DNA from: Pseudomonadota bacterium
GTDB taxonomy: Bacteria > Pseudomonadota > Alphaproteobacteria > Rhizobiales > Hyphomicrobiaceae
Assembly: GCA_018242255.1 (NCBI GenBank)
Contig: JAFECH010000365.1
Coordinates: forward strand, 1 to 58,966
DNA length: 58,966 bases
Direction: 5' to 3'
This document shows positions 30,290 to 39,126 of the stretch, one piece after another. A program made the position numbers and the translations under genes. Position 1 is the first letter of the stretch. Every line of letters begins with the position of its first letter. Below the pieces are notes generated by a model, which was not told the DNA's origin, did not search any database, and worked only from the letters and a program-made list of their open reading frames with translations.

Positions 30290-30970
30290 ATGTGCGTGCG
30301 CCGAAGCACTCGTGTGGCTTATGTTGCCTTTTCAGTCAGTTCAGCCGTCTTCGCTGGAAGCGGTTCGTCACAGGCTCAGTCGCTTGCAGATGCTCTGTCG
30401 GGACCGGCAAATAATGCCATCGTCGCGACGTCGGCCGCTGCCGCCTCGGTAAGCCCGTGGGAGACAAGCACACAGCCTGCACCAACGAAAAAACCGGCCG
30501 CCGCCACGTTCGACCATTGGCAGGCCAAGATCACGCTGAACAAACCCGCGCTCAAGCGCGTGAAGGCAACGGCCAAGTTAGCTGAGCCGCCGTTCGGTCT
30601 GCACGGTCCAATTGCCGAAGGTGCCACCAAGCGGAACGACATGAAGGGGATCGCCTCCTATTACGGCTCTGGCAAGCTCACCGCTTCCGGCGAAGCATTC
30701 GATCCGAACGCCCTCACCGCCGCTCACCGAACGCTCCCATTTGGAACGCGCGTTCGCATCACGCGTGTCGACACCGGCCAAAGCGTCGTCGTTCGCATCA
30801 ACGACCGCGGCCCGTTCAAGCCAGGCCGCGTCGTTGATTTGTCTCGCCGGGCGGCCGAAGACCTCTCGATGACGGACAAGGGCCTGACCGCCGTCAAACT
30901 CGAAGTCGTCGACCGGGAAAATCCGCCTGAAGTCGTCGAGAACGTCGATCAACGTTCGCTGCGCCGGTAA
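30290..30970 (+). CDS. rlpA: RlpA-like septal ring lytic transglycosylase, copy 2
   Basis: 226 residues from the ATG at 30290; a GTG at 30296 fits the GGGGGG ribosome site better by spacing and would remove two residues. The signal peptide ends near residue 29 (SSQAQS), a variable linker follows, and the RlpA barrel starts at ASYYGSG. All three active-site positions are present: Glu135, His146 and Asp172, spaced exactly as in Pseudomonas RlpA. It should cut naked glycan strands at the division site. No SPOR domain is attached. Its tail overlaps the convergent LprI-like gene by 22 bases. Confidence 0.9.
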   Translation: MCVRRSTRVAYVAFSVSSAVFAGSGSSQAQSLADALSGPANNAIVATSAAAASVSPWETSTQPAPTKKPAAATFDHWQAKITLNKPALKRVKATAKLAEPPFGLHGPIAEGATKRNDMKGIASYYGSGKLTASGEAFDPNALTAAHRTLPFGTRVRITRVDTGQSVVVRINDRGPFKPGRVVDLSRRAAEDLSMTDKGLTAVKLEVVDRENPPEVVENVDQRSLRR

Positions 30971-31332
30971 GCCTGCTCCAGACGCGATTCAAGCACGCTG
31001 ATCTGATCGAGATACGCACCTTTGATGCATTCCGTATCCCGGCCGCACGCGTCGCGCGCATCGAGAAATTGCCGTTGATAGGCCTTCAAGCTGTTGCGCT
31101 GATAGCGGTTGCCGTAAGCTGACTTCAAATCCCGATAGAGTTCGTTCATGCGCTCGTCGAGCGCCGACAGCCGGGCGCTGCCACAGATCGTCATCTCGGA
31201 CGCGAACTCCGCGTTGCGGCAATCGAATTCCTGCGCCTTGGCCGGCCGAACACTGCCCGCCATGATTGCCAACGCCAACAGCGAGCCGGCCGAAATCGCC
31301 GCGGCCAATTTCAAAGTAACGGTATCCGACAT
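30949..31332 (-). CDS. LprI-like (DUF1311) secreted protein
   Basis: The ATG at 31332 has GAGGAG 9 bases upstream; the ATG at 31341 touches that site and is less likely. The 127-residue protein has a signal peptide ending VRPAKAQ. Its LprI-type domain has four Cys (DCRNAE, TICGSARL, DACGRD, ECIKGA) and the family motif LSALDERMNELYRDL. The family includes lysozyme inhibitors, so protection of the wall from lysozyme is possible. The much longer frame through this region is an artefact. Confidence 0.85.
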   Translation of the reverse strand: MSDTVTLKLAAAISAGSLLALAIMAGSVRPAKAQEFDCRNAEFASEMTICGSARLSALDERMNELYRDLKSAYGNRYQRNSLKAYQRQFLDARDACGRDTECIKGAYLDQISVLESRLEQAYRRSER

Positions 31333-31566
31333 GGTGCCCATCTCCTCGGGTTGCACGCCTGTAAAGGCGCGCCGCGCCACCCCAGCGGTGACGACGCGAG
31401 CAGAATGCCGAATGCACCATGGAAACTTGAGCCCGTCCGCCCCCAGCAAGCGACATCTGGAAGAAGCCGGGAATTGACGTCCGATTCCGTTTGCTTCCAG
31501 GCGGAAAAAATCGGTATTTTCCGGCAACGGCGGCATCCGCTGCCGACGCTTCGAAATTCGTGGTCC

Positions 31567-32364
31567 ATGAAAAAAGTCGCCGACCAGATCGCGCCCGCCA
31601 CAACCCGTACGGAGGCGCTCGACCGTATCAAGACGGCGATGGTCGAAAAGAAGCTGACGCAGGCCGAACTCGCCGACGCCGCCGACTGCCACGAAAAGAC
31701 GATCCAGAATTTGCTCGGCGGCCGTTCCGTCAGAGATCAGACGCTGTTCGACGTCTGCATGGTCCTCGGACTTGATTTCCATGGGCTGCGGGACGCATGG
31801 CATGGCGAGACGGTTGCCGTCGAAAGCGCTAGCGGTCCGCTGGAATTCGCCCGCAACGGCGGCGGCATCGCGCCGATCTACATGGGCGCCTACACGCAAG
31901 CGGCCGTCGACCACTATATCGGCAGCTACCTGACGCTTCGCCGCTCGTTCTCGCTGCCCGATACCATCGTCGCCTACCGCACCGACATCAGCTGGGACCC
32001 GGAATGGCCGAGCCTGCTCTTTCAGGAACGTGACCGCCCCGACGCCCCGTACGCGCATCGCGGCCGCCTGTACATTCCAGCGTCCTCAAGCTTCATCCAC
32101 CTCGTGTCGCTGACGAAGGGCGCGATGCGCATGGTCGTCGTCTCGCAGCTCGATCGCGCGGGAGAAATGCGCGGCATCATCACGACGCTGAACAAGCAGC
32201 GCGCGACCTTCATCCCGGTCGCGACGCCCATCCTCTACTGCCAGCGCCAAAACTTTGACAGCGACACGTTCGGCGAAGTGACGCCGAAAGACCGTGCCTA
32301 CTCCCAATACAAACGCCTCCTCGACGAAACCATTGCCGAAGGCTACGCGAAGCTCGTCGGATAA
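31567..32364 (+). CDS. XRE-family HTH regulator with unclassified C-terminal domain
   Basis: The start is the ATG at 31567; the longer frame crosses the divergent promoter region of the LprI gene. The 265-residue protein has an XRE helix-turn-helix at about 20-75 (LTQAELADAADC with KTIQNLL). A C-terminal domain of about 150 residues (GGIAPIYMGAYTQAAVDHYI, RGRLYIPAS, LDRAGEMRGIITTLN) then follows that I cannot assign; its alternation of strands suggests a sensor domain. It is divergent from the LprI-like gene and could regulate it. Confidence 0.8.
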   Translation: MKKVADQIAPATTRTEALDRIKTAMVEKKLTQAELADAADCHEKTIQNLLGGRSVRDQTLFDVCMVLGLDFHGLRDAWHGETVAVESASGPLEFARNGGGIAPIYMGAYTQAAVDHYIGSYLTLRRSFSLPDTIVAYRTDISWDPEWPSLLFQERDRPDAPYAHRGRLYIPASSSFIHLVSLTKGAMRMVVVSQLDRAGEMRGIITTLNKQRATFIPVATPILYCQRQNFDSDTFGEVTPKDRAYSQYKRLLDETIAEGYAKLVG

Positions 32365-32448
32365 TGGCCGCCGCGAGACCTTGGTCGTCCTCGACTTGAC
32401 GCAACGTCATCCGGCCCTAGATGGCCGAATGAGCCGTGAAAGGTCGCA

Positions 32449-32967
32449 CTAAGACTTCCGGTCAAAAAAGTAATTATCGAGCAGATATTTCAAGCTTCGC
32501 GACCACGATTCATCGGTGTTGCCACGAATGTCGACGCTCTTGATGAACGTATATTTGTCCGCCGATACGTCGGCCATATACACGTTCATGTTCAGGATGA
32601 GATTTGAAACCTTTTGAACCACAATCCACGCCACGCGATCGGCCTTGAGCGCCTTGCCGTAGTCGGACTCGCACCCCCCGCAATGACCGAGGGCCTGCCC
32701 TCGCGCGATTTCGGCGCGAATACCGTCTGTCAACGGCACGATCGTGTACTCACCGGACTTGGCCAGCGCATCGGTGAATTGCTTTCCAATCGCCGCCATC
32801 CGCTTATGTTCCGCGTCTGTCGTGGGCTCAAAGCCTTCGTTGTCATTTTGGATACGGACGCCAAGGAATGCCAGGCGCAGCGGCGCCGCCTCGACAGTCG
32901 ATATTGGCAACGACGGCAGCAACAACGCCGCCATCACCGCCACGAAGATATTTCTGCGATTAAACAT
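32449..32967 (-). CDS. DUF2380 domain-containing secreted protein
   Basis: A 172-residue protein with a signal peptide (about 1-28, ending STVEAAP). The mature part has the DUF2380 features LAFLGVRIQND, LAKSGEYTIVPL and GHCGGCESDYGKALKADRVAWI, which contains a CxxC. The family is periplasmic and poorly characterised, and is frequent in methylotrophic Alphaproteobacteria. A Shine-Dalgarno GAAGGAA lies upstream of the ATG. It ends 84 bases from the convergent XRE gene. Confidence 0.82.
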   Translation of the reverse strand: MFNRRNIFVAVMAALLLPSLPISTVEAAPLRLAFLGVRIQNDNEGFEPTTDAEHKRMAAIGKQFTDALAKSGEYTIVPLTDGIRAEIARGQALGHCGGCESDYGKALKADRVAWIVVQKVSNLILNMNVYMADVSADKYTFIKSVDIRGNTDESWSRSLKYLLDNYFFDRKS

Positions 32968-33065
32968 GCTCGTATTCCTTCAAACTCTGAAAGGAATACC
33001 ACCCGCACAAGCAAATTGTTGCGGGCAAATCCCACGATCGTGACCGGGAAAACTGCCTGACGACC

Positions 33066-34160
33066 TTACTTCGCGCGCTTGACGCCGCCACCGACGCCGC
33101 GGCGCCCGGTGTGCCTCTTCGGCGAGGCGACGGTCCGGAACTGCACGCCGTCTTCGACCGGCGGGAAGAAATAATTTGCTAGGTCCACCGTTTCGAGACG
33201 GCCGACCGCCGAACGGGCAACGTCGAGCCACTTCTCGGCATGGTCGCGCCCAGCGCCGTGCAGATACGTGATCACATCCCAATCTGGCTGCATCGTCGTC
33301 TCGGGATTGAGCGTTCCAGTGATCGGACCGCCGTCGATCAAGTGAAAGCGATGTCGACAGATGGGCGCCAAGCGGCCCTTTGCCAACAGCGCGCCGGACG
33401 TCTCGCGCACCGCCGTCACGATTTCGATATCGCGCAACAGCGGCGCGTTGAACGTCAGCCGGTTGGCATGATTGGAAATGTCACGCGCCGTCGTCGGCAG
33501 ATGCTCATTCACGCGCGGCGTGACCATCACCAGCAGCGTATCGGAAACCGGACTTTCGCTCGCCAGCGTTACGATATCGGGATTGGCCGAAAAGCCGCCG
33601 TCCCAGTAGGCCGCGCCTTCGATCTCAACGGCGTGATGCATCACCGGCAGACAGGCCGACGCCAGAACCGCATCGACGGTAATCTCATCTTGTCGAAAAA
33701 GACGCGCGCGGCCCGTTGCAACATGCGTCGCTGCAATCAGCAGATCCACAGGCGATTGCTTCCGGATCAGATCGAAATCGACGTGCTCATTGATCAGCCT
33801 GCGGAGCGGATCGAAGCCCAGCGGATTGAATTCGTAAGGCGACAGCATCGACGCGAGATGCGTCAGTTGCGTTGGACGAACCAGTCCGTTCAGAAACGGA
33901 TTGAGACGGGTAAGATCGGGAACGCCCGCCTGATGAATTGCGTGCCAGATCTTGTACAGCTTCTCACGTGCTTTTGCGCGCGAGCCTTCCGCCAGACCGG
34001 CCGCAAGCGCCACAGCATTGACGGCACCAGCGCTCGTTGCGCTGATCCAGCCAAACTGCAACGCATCATCCTCTAACAGACGGTCGAGAACGCCCCACGT
34101 AAAAGCGCCATGTGCTCCACCGCCCTGGAGGGCGAGATTGATTTCGACATGTTTAGGCAA
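33066..34160 (-). CDS. Patatin-like phospholipase
   Basis: A 364-residue patatin-domain protein with the oxyanion loop GGGAHGAF (13-20). The catalytic Ser43 lies in the motif ATSAG, where the first Gly of the usual GxSxG is Ala. The catalytic Asp187 is in DGGFSANP. It has no signal peptide, so it probably acts on the inner face of the membrane or on storage lipids. The C-terminal part (WDVITYLHGAGRDHAEKWL) is conserved in bacterial patatin relatives that degrade lipids or polyhydroxyalkanoate. The exact substrate is unknown. Confidence 0.9.
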   Translation of the reverse strand: MPKHVEINLALQGGGAHGAFTWGVLDRLLEDDALQFGWISATSAGAVNAVALAAGLAEGSRAKAREKLYKIWHAIHQAGVPDLTRLNPFLNGLVRPTQLTHLASMLSPYEFNPLGFDPLRRLINEHVDFDLIRKQSPVDLLIAATHVATGRARLFRQDEITVDAVLASACLPVMHHAVEIEGAAYWDGGFSANPDIVTLASESPVSDTLLVMVTPRVNEHLPTTARDISNHANRLTFNAPLLRDIEIVTAVRETSGALLAKGRLAPICRHRFHLIDGGPITGTLNPETTMQPDWDVITYLHGAGRDHAEKWLDVARSAVGRLETVDLANYFFPPVEDGVQFRTVASPKRHTGRRGVGGGVKRAK

Positions 34161-34485
34161 ATTGCAGTGCTCCCCGCAGGCTACCTAAAATGAAAGCCAG
34201 CGCGCCTTCATATCATGACCGCCCGCGGCAAGCTTGTGTCAACGTCACCGCGGCAGAACGACAGGCTTTCACCCACCTTATGCACTAGCGCGTAAATGTA
34301 ACACAGGCAGCGCACTGGTTTCTTGCCCATACTATGGGCGTCGGCGCTGTCACACTTGCTCAGAAGCCGAGCATTCATACGACACAGATAGAGAAGGCGC
34401 GTCACGATGAGGCATCGCGGCGCTGATCTTGATCGCGCGTGGCATTTGGCCGCGACGAAACAAGGCGGATTACGATGCCTGAAAT
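34161..34485. other. 325-base gap between patatin and metallophosphoesterase genes
   Basis: It contains the patatin promoter region on the minus strand. A 65-codon minus-strand frame at 34208-34405 has no ribosome site and unusual composition. I see no repeat or known RNA. Confidence 0.5.
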
Positions 34486-35391
34486 TTATGTCGGAGCGTT
34501 CAACACCGTTTCGCTGATCTTCCTGACAGCGCTTTCCGGTCCATCGATACCGCGCACGATATGACGAATGCGCAATCCCTTTTCATTTTTGAAAAACGTG
34601 AAGAGATTATAGTTTGCGCACGGTTCTTCGCCGTGTGCGATCGCCGCCGAAGCAGACGCCGACCCGATGATGGGAATGGCCTTGCCGCGCGACTTGATCC
34701 AATCGAGCCGCGGTTGATGATTGTGTCCGTAGAGAACGAGTTCGGCGTTTCCGCGTTCGAACAAATGCGAAAGATGCGCTGCATCGCTCAACGCCCGTCG
34801 GCTCGGTGCCAGGTCCGGCAACGGCGGATGATGGATCAGCACGACACGAACGACGCCTTCTTCGCCAAGCGCATCGAGAAGCTCACCGGCAATTTCGAGC
34901 TGATGGCGACCGAGCTTGCCGCCGGCATAAAATGGCGGCGTCTCTACCGCCGAGTTCAAACCGACGAGCGCAATCGGGCCTACGCGCCGAACGAACGGAA
35001 ACGCCAGCGTATCGTCTTCATCGCCCATATACTGCGCCCAGCGCGCAATCCCGATATCGCCATGCAGGCTCGAATAGATATCGTGATTGCCCGGAACGAC
35101 GGTGACATTCCCTGGCGTCCCGACGGTCTTCAACCAATCGAGCGCCACCTCGTATTCTCCCGGCAACCCTAGATTTATGAGGTCGCCGGTAATGGCAATA
35201 TGATCAGGCCTCAGCGCTTTCGCGTCAGCAACCAACCTGTCCGCTACCGAGCGCACGTGAATGCGCCGCCGCTTGCGCATCCAGTTGGCATACCCGAGCA
35301 CGCGTTTGGCGTTCCAAAAGCGCCATGCCGTCCGCACAGAGGACGGCAGGTGCACGTCGGAAAAATGCGCAAGCGTGAAAGCTTCGGTCAT
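34486..35391 (-). CDS. Calcineurin-like metallophosphoesterase
   Basis: 301 residues with the five metal motifs of the family in order: HFSDVHL (8-14), GDLINLG, PGNHDIYS, IHHPP and GHNHQPR. These bind two metal ions. Relatives include cyclic nucleotide phosphodiesterases and UDP-diacylglucosamine hydrolases, but the substrate cannot be fixed from sequence. No membrane segment is present. It is divergent from the Nudix-fold gene. Confidence 0.93.
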   Translation of the reverse strand: MTEAFTLAHFSDVHLPSSVRTAWRFWNAKRVLGYANWMRKRRRIHVRSVADRLVADAKALRPDHIAITGDLINLGLPGEYEVALDWLKTVGTPGNVTVVPGNHDIYSSLHGDIGIARWAQYMGDEDDTLAFPFVRRVGPIALVGLNSAVETPPFYAGGKLGRHQLEIAGELLDALGEEGVVRVVLIHHPPLPDLAPSRRALSDAAHLSHLFERGNAELVLYGHNHQPRLDWIKSRGKAIPIIGSASASAAIAHGEEPCANYNLFTFFKNEKGLRIRHIVRGIDGPESAVRKISETVLNAPT

Positions 35392-35489
35392 TGGCGGCGC
35401 GAACGATGTATGGTGAACAACACCTCTAGATCACCCTGCGGATGGGAAATGTCCAGCAAGGCGGGCATGGGCTGAAGGAGAGTTTGCCG

Positions 35490-35942
35490 TTGAGAGAAGA
35501 CATTCCGCTGCTCAGTCGATGGATTGTCCGCGCATTTCAGAAATATTGGCGGCTCGCGCGTGGGCTGGACCTCTTCGTCGAAGCCTGTGTCGTCGACGAA
35601 GCGGGGTGTACTCTTATGGTTCAAAATGAAAGTGGCAGCACCTGGGAATTGCCGGCGGGTTTGGTCCATAATGGCGAAAATCTTGAAACAGCCCTCCGTC
35701 GCGTCCTGCGCGAACGCGCGGGCATCGAGGTTAACGGCAACCCCGCTCTGTCGTTCTTCTACGCCGGGGCGAAAGACCGGCACATCGGCGTCTACCGCGT
35801 TCGGCATTGGCGACGGGTGACAGAGCCTTCTGCCCGCAAGGTGCGCTTTTTCCCGTTCCATTCGCTGCCCCCGAACATAGCCGCACAAACAGCCGAGCGA
35901 ATTCGCCGCTCCGTCCAGGATCGCATAGCGCCGGAAGTATGA
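35490..35942 (+). CDS. Nudix-fold protein with degenerate Nudix box
   Basis: AAGGAG at 35475-35480 favours a TTG start at 35490 (150 residues); TTG at 35484 and ATG at 35442 are also in frame, the latter with no clear ribosome site. The Nudix box reads GLVHNGENLETALRRVLRERAGI against GX5EX7REUXEEXGU: G, the first E, R, one E of the EE pair and the closing G are kept, while the other two metal-binding Glu are Val and Arg. Hydrolase activity is therefore doubtful. The last part ends near the next gene (51 bases). Confidence 0.82.
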   Translation: MREDIPLLSRWIVRAFQKYWRLARGLDLFVEACVVDEAGCTLMVQNESGSTWELPAGLVHNGENLETALRRVLRERAGIEVNGNPALSFFYAGAKDRHIGVYRVRHWRRVTEPSARKVRFFPFHSLPPNIAAQTAERIRRSVQDRIAPEV

Positions 35943-35993
35943 TAGAAGCCCCGGCTGCATCCCCTTGGCCGTCCAGCTCCTTCGTGTCCGCGC

Positions 35994-36512
35994 ATGTCTC
36001 CATCCCTGACCGTCCGCCCTGCCCTTCCCGACGATATCGCCGAGATATCCAAGTTGCATGCGCGCGTGTTCGGCCCGGGACGCTTCACCCGCTCGGCCTA
36101 TCGCGTGCGCGAGGGTAAAGGACACCTGTCGCGGTTTTGCCTCGTCGCCTGCCTCGGCAAGACGATCATCGCCTCGATCCGGACGACCGAGATCGCCATC
36201 GGCGGCCGAACCGGTGCGGTTTTGCTTGGTCCAATCGCCGTCGATAGCGAACACCGCAGCTTGGGCCTCGGCAGCAAGTTGATCTCAGCGGCGCTGGAGG
36301 CTGCACGCAACGGCGGCGCCCGCCTCATCGTGCTCGTTGGCGACCAACCCTACTATGGCCGTTTCGGCTTCCAGCCCGTCCCGATGGGACAAATCGTATT
36401 TCCGGGACCGGTCAACCCGCAGCGCATCCTGGCCTACGAGCTCGGCGCCAATGCGCTCGCCGAGTATCGCGGACTCGTGGTTGCAGAGCCACCTGCGCGA
36501 AAACCCGACTGA
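35994..36512 (+). CDS. GNAT-family N-acetyltransferase (YhbS-like)
   Basis: A 172-residue single GNAT domain. N-terminal strand TVRPALPDD is typical. LGPIAVDSEHRSLGLGSKLI is the acetyl-CoA binding motif A (with GLGS in the pyrophosphate loop), and YYGRFGFQPV is the conserved C-terminal motif. The layout matches YhbS-type acetyltransferases, some of which modify small molecules or proteins. The substrate is unknown. It follows the Nudix gene in the same direction. Confidence 0.92.
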   Translation: MSPSLTVRPALPDDIAEISKLHARVFGPGRFTRSAYRVREGKGHLSRFCLVACLGKTIIASIRTTEIAIGGRTGAVLLGPIAVDSEHRSLGLGSKLISAALEAARNGGARLIVLVGDQPYYGRFGFQPVPMGQIVFPGPVNPQRILAYELGANALAEYRGLVVAEPPARKPD

Positions 36513-36548
36513 CGGGTCAAGACCACTTCTAATCGTAAGACAGTTGTA

Positions 36549-36572
36549 ACCGAATCTCCCTGAGGATTCGGT
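36549..36572 (+). terminator. Possible terminator hairpin after GNAT gene
   Basis: A perfect 8-bp stem ACCGAATC / GATTCGGT with an 8-base loop lies 36 bases after the stop. No T tract follows, so termination is uncertain. Confidence 0.3.
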
Positions 36573-36684
36573 CTGCGTTATCACATGAGTTGTATCCAAC
36601 ATCAAAGCGCGCGATCGGCAGGCTCACGCAAGCCGCGGCGGGGAAAATCCTCTCGATGCAAGTCATGGAATGGAACAGCCGACG

Positions 36685-38874
36685 ATGACCTCAACGTATC
36701 TCCTCTATCAGAGCTACGCGGCTAATCTTCCCAAGACCCTTTCGCGTATCAGTTCTCAGTCGGAGGTTTCCAGCGCAGCGCAGTATTATCAGGCCAACAT
36801 CGGCAAGGTGACCTCCGTCGATGATTTCCTGAATAATCAGCGCCTGTTCTCGTACGCGATGACGGCATACGGCCTGAGCGACATGACCTATGCCAAGGCC
36901 TTTATGAAAAAGGTCCTGACCAGCGACCTGACCGACAGCCACAGCTTCGCGAACAAGCTCACCGACCCGCGGTTCGTCACCTTCGCCAACGCCTTTCAAT
37001 TCTCGACGACCGGCTCCGTAGCCCAACAGGCCGTGACCGCTCAGAATGCCAACGATGAAGACGATACGATCAATCTCTACACGCAAGCTCAGGTCAACAA
37101 GGCCACCGCAGCCCAGACCGAGGCGACGTACTATCAAGCCAACATTGGTAGCATCACGTCCGTCGATCAGCTGATGGCAAACCCTCGCCTCTACGACGTG
37201 GCAGTGAGATCCTACGGCATCGATCCCGATCTCATGTCGAAATCGACGATCCGTGCCGTCCTAACGAGCGATCTTTCCGACCCCAACAGCGTCGCGAACA
37301 CGCTGAACAATTCCAATTTTCAGACACTGGCCGCCGCCTTCAATTTCAATACCGACGGCAGTGTCAACGGCACGGCCCAGTCGGCAGCAAACACGGCCAC
37401 AACCGTCTACCAATATTTCAACGCGACCGGCACCAACGCCAGCAGTCAAGCCGCGGACTACAAATCGCAGTACTACCAGTCGACCATTGGGACAGTTTCC
37501 AATGTTGACGATTTCCTCGCCAACAACGCTCTCGTCGATGTTGCATTGACGGCGTTCGGATTGACCCCCAGCCTCACATCCAGAACGCTATTGAAGCAGG
37601 TTCTGACGAGTGATCTTTCCGACCCCAACAGCGTCGCCAATCAGCAAACTAATGCAGCGTACAAGAAGCTCGCTCAGGCGTTTAACTTCAACACCGACGG
37701 CTCGATCAACGGCTCTATTCAAACCACTGATCAGCTCAACAACGTGCTCAATCTGTATTCGACAACCTTCGACGATGCCCTGCAAGCTTCAAACGACCGC
37801 GCCACTGCCGCGTATAAGAGCACCGTCGAAAGCGTCAAAACAGTCACTGACCTGCTGAGCGGTACCGCATACTCGTTCATTATGTCGGCCTACGGTCTGA
37901 ACTCCGATACGACGTCGAAATACACGCTCGCCAAAATCCTGACGAGCGATCCCAACGATCCGCACAGTTTCGCCAATCAGTCGCACAACGCCGCATATAT
38001 TAAGCTCGCGCAGGACTTCAATTTCGATGCCGATGGCAACGCTAAGACGGCAAACGTCGCTCAAACCAATGCCAATCTCAAGGACACGGTAACGGCATAC
38101 ACCCTTCACAACGGTGGGGTGGTCGCAAAAGGAGCGACGGCTACACAGCAGCAGACCCTGGCCCAAACCGAAAGCAACTACTACGCGACGACAATCGGCT
38201 CGATCACGAACGTCGACGACTTCCTTAAAAACCAGCGCCTCGTCAACTACGCGCTCGACGCTTTCAATCTGAAGAGCGCCAATCTCACCACCACTGACTT
38301 GCGCAAGATCCTGACCAGCGACGCGACCGACCCGAAAAGCTACATTAACCAGCCCGAAAACGCGAAGTACCGCGCTCTCGACGTCGCCTTCAATTTCGGG
38401 ACGGACGGCAAAACGCTCACCGTGCCAATCAACCAGGTCCAGGATCGCAGCGACATCATCGCCACCACGGATGGTTACGTCGAGCAGACAATGGAAACGC
38501 AAGCCGGCGACCAGAGCACCGGCGCACAGCTTGCGCTTTATTTTCTGAAAAAGGCCCCGAGCATTACGTCAGCCTATCAGCTCTTAGGCGATAAGGCGCT
38601 TCTGCAATTCACCCAGACCGCCCTCGGCCTGTCGAGGTACATGTCGAACGCCGACATCGACGTCCAGGCCGCGATGATCACCAAAAAACTCGATCTCAAA
38701 GACCTTCAGGACCCGAAAAAGCTGAATAAGCTCATCGCGCAATTCGCGGCACTTTATGACGTGAACAATTCCGACGTGGCCTCGACCTCGCCTGTCCTAC
38801 AGATCCTGCAGGGAAGCGCCTCATCGAACGGCATCATCACCATCGACCCGATCACGGTTCCGATCCGCACCTGA
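36685..38874 (+). CDS. Multi-repeat DUF1217 protein (flagellum-associated family)
   Basis: Starting at the ATG at 36685 gives the usual family start MTSTYLLYQSY; an ATG five codons earlier is the alternative. The 729-residue protein has five consecutive DUF1217 repeats of 100-130 residues. Each has the pattern YYQANIG-x-(V/I)TSVDDFL, then AxxAYGL, then (V/I)LTSDLSDPxSxAN and AFNFNTDG. A more divergent sixth unit lies at about 630-705. DUF1217 genes usually sit among alphaproteobacterial flagellar genes with one or two copies of the domain; no other flagellar gene is in this window. There is no signal peptide, so export by the flagellar system is a guess. Confidence 0.88.
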   Translation: MTSTYLLYQSYAANLPKTLSRISSQSEVSSAAQYYQANIGKVTSVDDFLNNQRLFSYAMTAYGLSDMTYAKAFMKKVLTSDLTDSHSFANKLTDPRFVTFANAFQFSTTGSVAQQAVTAQNANDEDDTINLYTQAQVNKATAAQTEATYYQANIGSITSVDQLMANPRLYDVAVRSYGIDPDLMSKSTIRAVLTSDLSDPNSVANTLNNSNFQTLAAAFNFNTDGSVNGTAQSAANTATTVYQYFNATGTNASSQAADYKSQYYQSTIGTVSNVDDFLANNALVDVALTAFGLTPSLTSRTLLKQVLTSDLSDPNSVANQQTNAAYKKLAQAFNFNTDGSINGSIQTTDQLNNVLNLYSTTFDDALQASNDRATAAYKSTVESVKTVTDLLSGTAYSFIMSAYGLNSDTTSKYTLAKILTSDPNDPHSFANQSHNAAYIKLAQDFNFDADGNAKTANVAQTNANLKDTVTAYTLHNGGVVAKGATATQQQTLAQTESNYYATTIGSITNVDDFLKNQRLVNYALDAFNLKSANLTTTDLRKILTSDATDPKSYINQPENAKYRALDVAFNFGTDGKTLTVPINQVQDRSDIIATTDGYVEQTMETQAGDQSTGAQLALYFLKKAPSITSAYQLLGDKALLQFTQTALGLSRYMSNADIDVQAAMITKKLDLKDLQDPKKLNKLIAQFAALYDVNNSDVASTSPVLQILQGSASSNGIITIDPITVPIRT

Positions 38875-39126
38875 CCTCGCATTTGGAGCGAGGCATTTAA
38901 CAGATTTAAGTCATTCTGAATGCATGATGCGGCCGTCTGCACGGCGTGAATTTGGGTTGTCAGCACCCATTTTTCGCGTACGACGACGACCGTTATCGCC
39001 ACTTGTGCCCTTTAAGCAGCAGCTGCGAGGATACGTTCGGACGGTCCTTTTAGTCTCCGGCGCCAGAGATTAATCTAGGATTTGATATTTGGCCGGATGT
39101 GCCACGCTCTCGCAGAGGACAGCCAG

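Noticed and set aside
30949-32058. 369-codon minus-strand ORF covering the LprI gene and the start of the XRE gene
   Set aside because: Only its last 127 codons are the real LprI-like gene, set by the Shine-Dalgarno and signal peptide. The rest is antisense to the HTH gene.
34208-34405. 65-codon minus-strand ORF between the patatin and phosphoesterase genes
   Set aside because: No ribosome site, no signal or domain, and Cys/Arg-rich random-looking product.
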